A stretch of 64,000 nucleotides of DNA from Chondrosia reniformis (Eukaryota; Porifera; Demospongiae; Chondrillida; Chondrillidae). Shown here in pieces: positions 37,870-64,000 of this stretch. Location of the stretch: positions 7,014,001 through 7,078,000 of the forward strand of contig OX359200.1 of assembly GCA_947172415.1 (NCBI GenBank). The letters run 5' to 3'. Within the stretch, counting starts at the first letter, position 1; the number at the start of each line of letters is the position of its first letter. The notes beneath the pieces were generated by a model, which was given only the letters and a program-made list of their open reading frames with translations, ran no database searches and had not been told where the DNA came from. The translations under genes were made by a program, and so were the position numbers.

Positions 37870-38830
37870 TTTACTGAATTTACAACATGTCCCGAGCCAG
37901 AACCCTCAGAAGGCTAAGTCGAAAATGACGTCACTTCAGAGCAATACTACATCAGGGTCCGCCAGAAAGATTGTCGCGCCAAATTTCCTATAAAGACCAA
38001 GGAAAAAAATTTGCTCGTCGGCCCACGGGCCATCAACTCTGGAGGTCTATGCTTGCGTAGATCGATGCGAAAACCGTGGTAGGAGCACGACCATGGTACC
38101 ATGCGACGAAGGGTCATCGGTGTTCGTATAGTGGGGTGGTCTCTCTATCATGGGTTAGTGCCTGGAGATGTATCTCACTATTAATCCTGCTTGTGTGTTA
38201 AATTGGCACTTGCGGATTCTTGCTATACGACCCGTACCTGGAGGAGCGTGGGTCCAGTGCCACTACGTAGTCGGTCAGGAACCCCTGTTGTAGGCTGCAG
38301 CTTCAGGTTGGTTTGGAAGTCATTTGAATTTGTATTCAATTTTTGCATTTCTTGTTGTTTATCCTGTATTTTCAATTCTTTCCTGTAGTTCATTGAACTG
38401 ATGGGTCCCTACTCTAAAGCGCCTGGCCGATCCCAATGAGCTAAAGTCTGTGTGCAGTGTTCCCAAGCTACGTTGTGTGTACATGATGATTCTCATTGGT
38501 GGGAGTTTGTGGTCCGCCAGGGTCGGGCTTGTTTCTGCTCGTAGCGTGCAGGGCAAGTCTAGTAACTGGTCATAGGGCGGTCAGGTACGCCGGATCGTTC
38601 CCGTGCAACTTCTCTTACGACGCCAGTAGTGGAAGTGTCAAACAGAGTTGTAAACATTTTTTGGGGCACGAAGTACTTCCACCTCCTCGTGGTGTGCCCT
38701 GGGATCACTTAGAGTGATGCAAAGAGAAGTACAGTAACTGTAGCAACATTCCAGTTACCACAGCGACTAAGAAAGAGAAGAATAGAAACAAAGCTAAGAA
38801 GATGGCCTCTTAAAAACCATGAAGAACTAA
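37870..38830. other. GC-richer island of unknown identity
   Basis: About 950 bp clearly richer in GC and CpG than its surroundings. It begins near a TGACGTCA (37926-37933). Short open stretches exist on both strands, but every frame is interrupted within about 75 codons. On the + strand ACTCTAAAGCG onward reads LKRLADPNELKSVCSVPKLR, and the end reads KKEKNRNKAKKMAS before TAA; a pyrimidine-rich acceptor-like site precedes position 38391. I cannot match these to a family. It may be a decayed processed pseudogene, a multi-exon gene whose exons I cannot join, or a non-coding RNA gene. Confidence 0.5.
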
Positions 38831-39117
38831 GTACAATATTGTTGAACACTTTTTCCTTTTTTAAATTTATAAATTGAACATGTAAATTTCAAACTTAAAT
38901 GATCATTGTACAATGAGCTGGTGAAAATGATATAATATGATGAGACTGATAAATACAATTAATAAATTATATAATTATAACAGTAACGCAGATTATCACA
39001 AATGCATCCATCTATATATAAGCATTTAGTATACTCTTGTAAATTTATTGTATAACACGCAACAGTGTATCATCCCTATATATAAATGTTGTACACTGCA
39101 TTTAAGAGAAGTAATTA

Positions 39118-39252
39118 CGTAAGAAAAAAGTAAGAAAGAAAAGGAAAAAAGAAAAATGGAAGAAAGAAAAGAAAAAAAGGAAAAAAGAAAAAAGGAAAAA
39201 AGGAAGAAAGAAAAGAAAAAAAGAAAAAAGGAAAAAAAGGAAAAAAGGAGTA
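39118..39252 (+). repeat. Purine-rich (GAAAAAAG)n tract
   Basis: About 135 bp of nearly pure A/G with 'gaaaagaaaaaagg' motifs. The Phe/Ser-rich frames on the minus strand are compositional. Confidence 0.95.
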
Positions 39253-39427
39253 CGGAAAGTAGGTAAAATATCTTTTCACAATCCATGTGGAATCAATCAA
39301 TTATAAGGAATATAATCAAACAGCTGATTCAGACTATATGACGTCCTGTTACAACTATATATCAACAAATAAACTATATATTATCACCTTTATTGTTCAA
39401 AATACATACAAACTTAAGCTTTGGCAA

Positions 39428-39672
39428 CATTCATGAAAAATCTAAGATACCATTTTCCTACATGCTATATGCCTGTTCTGTAAAAGAGCCTATAGGGGAA
39501 CTAAACCTGAAGAGAGCTTTGGATGAGGATACAGGGGTCTTTTCTTCCTTTTTTTCCCTTCTTTCATCTTCTTCTCCACTGGGTCAGACAGCCGTTTCTG
39601 GGAATTCCACCCTTCATCAGTGATCCTGGGAGTCTTTGTCTTTTTCTTTATCTTGATCTTCTGTGAATCTTC
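39428..39672 (-). repeat. Dispersed repeat family A, longest copy
   Basis: Reverse complement of 7012-7205, with extra sequence in the middle. From 'taccattttcctacatgc' through 'cctataggggaactaaacct' and 'gggaattccacccttcatca' to 'atcttgatcttctgtgaatc'. It lies between the GC island and the 3' end of kinase copy 2. Confidence 0.8.
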
Positions 39673-39882
39673 ATGCATATCTTGGCAACCAGTATTGAAT
39701 TATCAAATAAAGTTGTTAGGAAATAAATCATTATAACATACAAAACCAACAAATTAATAGTGTCTGATGCATGAAAGTGCTTTTATATGATCAACTATTG
39801 CTACTTCTGAAAATATCTGTTCTGAAGCTAAATGTGGTAAATGTGCCGACATTCAATCATGTCTTTTTATGTTGGTGCTGCA

Positions 39883-42800
39883 TTACTCCTTAATATACTT
39901 GTTCTGAAGCTCAGGATACAATCTCATTCCTTCCTGTAAAGGGGCTCCCAAAATGGCTGCCTGAAGAGAGGTCTGTCTGTCCTCTACACTCCATTCAGCT
40001 AATGTCTGCTGATCAAGACTCTTCAGAAGCTTGTAGATGTCAGGGAATGCCTTCCTGTCATGGAGCTCAGGATTCCTGTATAGTATATATCCATAGCATA
40101 ACTACGTGTATACATGGAGCTATGATACCATGCCTAGATTGTATTATAAATCATCATGCAAAAGTGAAACTTCTTATATTTCATCAGCCTGCAGAATGAC
40201 TCACCAAGTGTCTACCATGACCTCGTAAATCTTCCTTGGACATCCAGGTGGGGGAGGCTGACAGTAGCCAGTTTGGAAGGCTTGAACAACCTACGAATCA
40301 GAATTAGCAAACACACTTCTGGAATATCATCCTATATAAATACCTGTTGAGTTGTCAGTTCCTCAAAAGGTTTGTGTCCAAGTGACCATATCTCAAACAT
40401 CACCATTCCAAAGCTCCACACATCACTCTTTGTAGTGTACTTATGATACAAGATGGCCTCTGGAGCTGTCCATTTGATTGGAATGAGACCTCCCTTGGGA
40501 GTGTAGTAGTAGTCCTTATCCATGTCATGTGACATACCGAAATCAGCAATCTGAAATTGGAAGTTGAAATTGAATTTGAAAATACCATTATTCACATGCC
40601 TTTATTCAACCTTGCAGTTCCAATTTCCATCAAGCAGTACATTCCTTGCTGCCAGGTCTCTGTGAATGAACTTCTTCTGTGACAAATATGACATTGCATC
40701 ACAAATCTGAAGACAAAACTTAAAGAGTCGACCAGTCATCTTCTGTTGATTTGTCTTCTTAATACTGAGAGGAAGGAGTCACGTACGTACTGATGTGTAC
40801 ATAAGCCATGTTGTGTTAGTAACCTACGTACTTTGGAGGGAGACTCAAAAGATGGCTTCTAAGATCTCCATTGACTATCAGTTCCATAACAATCTTTACC
40901 TAACAATACATTTCACAATTTAATGTGATTCAGTTTCATGAGACTGGATGTACACATAATATGGTATAGATTACTTACTATAATACAGTACTATATATGT
41001 ATATACTTTTTGGGTCGGTAGTCCAGACCGGACATTACAATTGGTAATTCACAACCATCATTTGAACAAACTTTCCCACTATAATAACAACACCAGGCAT
41101 GTGGCGATAACCTTTTACGATTATCGATTGCAATGTCCCGTCTGGACAACCAACCCAACAAGTACTGTATATATATTTGTATGTTAATATTGTTCTGTAA
41201 CACAAATATTTATAAACACAAGACTGATGATGTGCAGAAAATTTAGCCTTTTGTTTTGTATTCAATCAATGAAACCTTCAATTTGTAAATGCATACATAT
41301 ATAATAGGAAGTGTATATGACGCTTGTGTGATAATTGATGATAGATTAAATAGGACAGCCATGTTTCTCAGCCATGCATCTGAATATTACCGTACTATCT
41401 GATATATGTATACTTACGTACATCATTATCCTCTTCATTCTCCATGGCTATTCCAATCAGTCTGATCACATTGGGATGACTAAACTGCCCCATGATGGCC
41501 GCCTCCTTCAGTAGTTTACTCTTATCCTCTTCACCGGCACCCTCTCTCAATGCCTTGACTGCTACCTCCTCTCCATTCCTCACTTTACCTTTCATCACTA
41601 AACCAAACTCTCCTTCTCCCAGTCGACTGGAAAGTGAAATGTCATTCTTCTTGATCATGGGGTACCTCTTTTGGTTAATCTGAAGGTAAATGGCATCTGA
41701 TGTGTCTTCAGGCTCCCAATAGTCATAGTGAGGTTCTATCACTGCATAGCTTCCCGTGGTGACCTACAGTATAGGAAGGATGTATATACAGTACAAGTTA
41801 CAATATTCTAATATAAATAATATAAATAAATAAATATATATATATACACGTATATATGTAGGCGCAGGATACATACGTAAAATATATACTTCCACTAGTA
41901 GCCATACCACTAATACTTGCACATGGATACATAGATTTATGAGTATAACCTGCTGATCTCTGTTTGAAGTATCCAGGAGGGAATTCTCAAGCTCAGCAAG
42001 CCCTTTGATTTCATTTGCTGCTAGTAAATAAATAATAATAATATCGTTGTATATCACATGTATGTAAATGTACAGCTAGCCTATATATTATTACATATGG
42101 AGATACATATAGTGTGTGAACATATACATACGTATTCTGTAACTCACACTGTATATACAGAATATATATATACAAGCTTTAGATGAATATATATACAATC
42201 ATATATCCAACCACACCTATAGTTACCGACTGTTTATATACTTGGGAAATGGAAAATGCATGGTGTTTATATTACTCATGGTTCACTTACAATACTTTTT
42301 ACTTCTACTCTTAAGTTGTTTTCGTAAACAGAACAGACAAATGATCCAGGCTATACCACAGGCAAAGCTTTCAAGGAGAATGACCACGACAAGGATAATG
42401 ACAGCAGTATAGTCACTCGTGCTATCAGTATCATTGCACATGTTTCTGGGTCCAGTGTTTGCTAAAACATTATCAGATTCTGTGATATTGGCTAATCCCC
42501 CATCCTCCGTGCAACCTATACGTATATATTACAGAAACTGTGAATACTAAATATATATATGGCTCCCTTTACGTATACATATACATGCATATGTTAGTGA
42601 ATGAGTGAGCATGGATTATTTGTTGTGGTATTCAAATAGTGTATGGTTAATTGAGCCTATTGTAGTAATATATTATCAATCATGCAGGACATTTTGACAG
42701 GTATCAATACACTATATACATAAATGCACGGATGTTTCAAGTTTTTAGAGTGTATATATTTGTACACTTACTTTGAGTAAGCTGCAACACCACATAGGGA

Positions 42801-43361
42801 TGATTGTATTCATTATCACATCTTACACTCTTGTTATTGGTAGTTATAATGAAAAGTTCATTTAATATGAAACACCGGTACCTAAACTGATATTCGCCAC
42901 TCCTCTCTATTTGAAATCCTAGTAGATCATCCTTTATGAAAGCAAATCGATTACAAGAGGCAGATGGTGGTGGTGAAGATTCATCACTGTTTGTGCTTGT
43001 TAGCTGATCCCTTCCACATATTGTGCCTTCATTATAAGGATAAGCTGTAACAATGATAAAAAAGCTATTAAACCACCATCCAAAAGTGTCTTTCTCATTG
43101 GATCCTCCTGGGCAGTACAATATTCTAGTTATGCTTCCATTGCAGTCAGCTTTAATTGGCAGCAATCTGAAAGTATATCCAGTTGACCAATAATCTGTAC
43201 AGAATTCTATTTCTATATAATACAGCAAATTATAATTATACATATAAGGTTCCTTAATTTATAAAATATATTATAAACAACTCACTGGCACTGAAAGAAC
43301 TCTTAAAGTACAGAGAAGAAAGGCCTATAGCTAGGAGAAAAAAACTATTAAGTAGAGCCAT
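39883..43361 (-). CDS. Receptor tyrosine kinase with ectodomain (copy 2)
   Basis: The start at 43361 gives the signal peptide MALLNSFFLLAIGLSSLYF. Exon 2 (about 43214-42772) codes the whole ectodomain: FCTDYWSTGYTF, FGWWFNSFFIIVT, YRCFILNELFIITTNN, HPYVVLQLTQ. The next exon (about 42522-42290) has CTEDGGLANITES, an Asn-rich linker, and a membrane helix around YTAVIILVVVILLESFACG with a basic stop-transfer RKQLKSRSKK. A further exon near 42020-41950 precedes the juxtamembrane/N-lobe exon (41765-41420; YWEPEDTSDAIYLQINQKRY, GEGEFGLV, VAVKAL). C-lobe exons match copy 1 almost residue for residue: FIHRDLAARN, IADFGMS, PIKWTAPEAILY; stop at 39883-39885. Predicted active transmembrane kinase. Its ligand is unknown. 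Confidence 0.85.
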
Positions 43362-43872
43362 TTGTTATTTTCCTAACTCCACTACCGTGACTTCTTTCTT
43401 TCCTAAATGTATCAGCCAATTGTAATAAAACTGACACCATGCATTAATTGAAGTTATTCACAAATTGAAAGTGAAAGTCATATACAGTATACTATTATAC
43501 AAGCGCACAATTAATAATTAATATATACTGTGCATATACTGTATACGTATATATACTGTATACTGTATAATACTGTATACATTTATAATTATATATACAC
43601 ACATATACGCAAAAATATGTATTCATGGCTGTAAGCATATGTTGAAAAAACTGCAATGATAGGAATATTTCATATATCATATATATTGTTGAAAGTTGTA
43701 TACATTGACAACTGTACAATGTCAGCATATACATGAAATCCGAAGATTCATTTTACAGAAAAGAACAATCATTCTTACATAAATTAAAGTGAAACAATTT
43801 AAATAAACGTGCCTAGCAACTCTACATTATATATAAATACATAATAACTACAGGTTCTCCTGAGGACAGTTG

Positions 43873-64000
<20,128 letters not shown>

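Noticed and set aside
39118-39300. Phe/Ser-rich membrane-like peptide
   Set aside because: Translation of a purine-rich low-complexity tract on the opposite strand.

Overview
The window looks like nuclear DNA of an animal, most likely an early-branching metazoan such as a sponge. The genes are AT-rich and finely split by short GT-AG introns. They encode metazoan proteins: Integrator subunit 8, NSMAF/FAN, RECQL4, receptor tyrosine kinases, a caspase-like protease and a GATE-16-type ATG8. The sponge assignment is inference from intron density, AT-rich composition and the kinase and laccase content; no species can be named from the sequence alone.

Layout. Every multi-exon gene recognised lies on the minus strand. 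In order along the + strand they are: a leishmanolysin-like M8 metallopeptidase (about 1.6-7.4 kb); a GABARAPL2/GATE-16 ATG8 gene with all five exons resolved (8.1-9.5 kb); INTS8 (about 10.6-21.3 kb); a receptor tyrosine kinase with almost no ectodomain (21.5-24.7 kb); RECQL4 with Sld2-like N-terminus, zinc knuckle and helicase (25.3-31.5 kb); a caspase-like protease (32.2-33.6 kb); an ectodomain-only, apparently secreted relative of the kinase family (34.1-35.6 kb); a full receptor tyrosine kinase (39.9-43.4 kb); and NSMAF (BEACH plus WD40), which starts at 43.9 kb and runs off the right edge. Two genes lie on the + strand inside introns of host genes: an intronless membrane-anchored laccase-like multicopper oxidase inside NSMAF (48.6-51.0 kb), and a 194-residue orphan ORF with a plausible 5' UTR exon inside INTS8 (17.0-17.6 kb).

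Repeats. Introns carry many minisatellites, each with its own unit. Several begin on or within a few bases of a splice site, so 5' splice sites (INTS8) or an acceptor-like sequence (NSMAF) have been amplified in tandem. Two INTS8 arrays are the same 32-bp sequence in opposite orientation and bracket five or so exons. At least five dispersed short element families recur, including inverted-repeat MITE-like elements and a tRNA-derived SINE-like sequence.

The three kinase-family loci look like a local duplication whose members have kept different modules: kinase without ectodomain, ectodomain without kinase, and both. The neighbouring genes (autophagy, snRNA processing, replication helicase, caspase, TNF-receptor/sphingomyelinase adaptor) share no evident pathway; the arrangement looks like an ordinary gene-dense metazoan segment. 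Exon boundaries marked 'about' were found by eye from splice consensus and family similarity.
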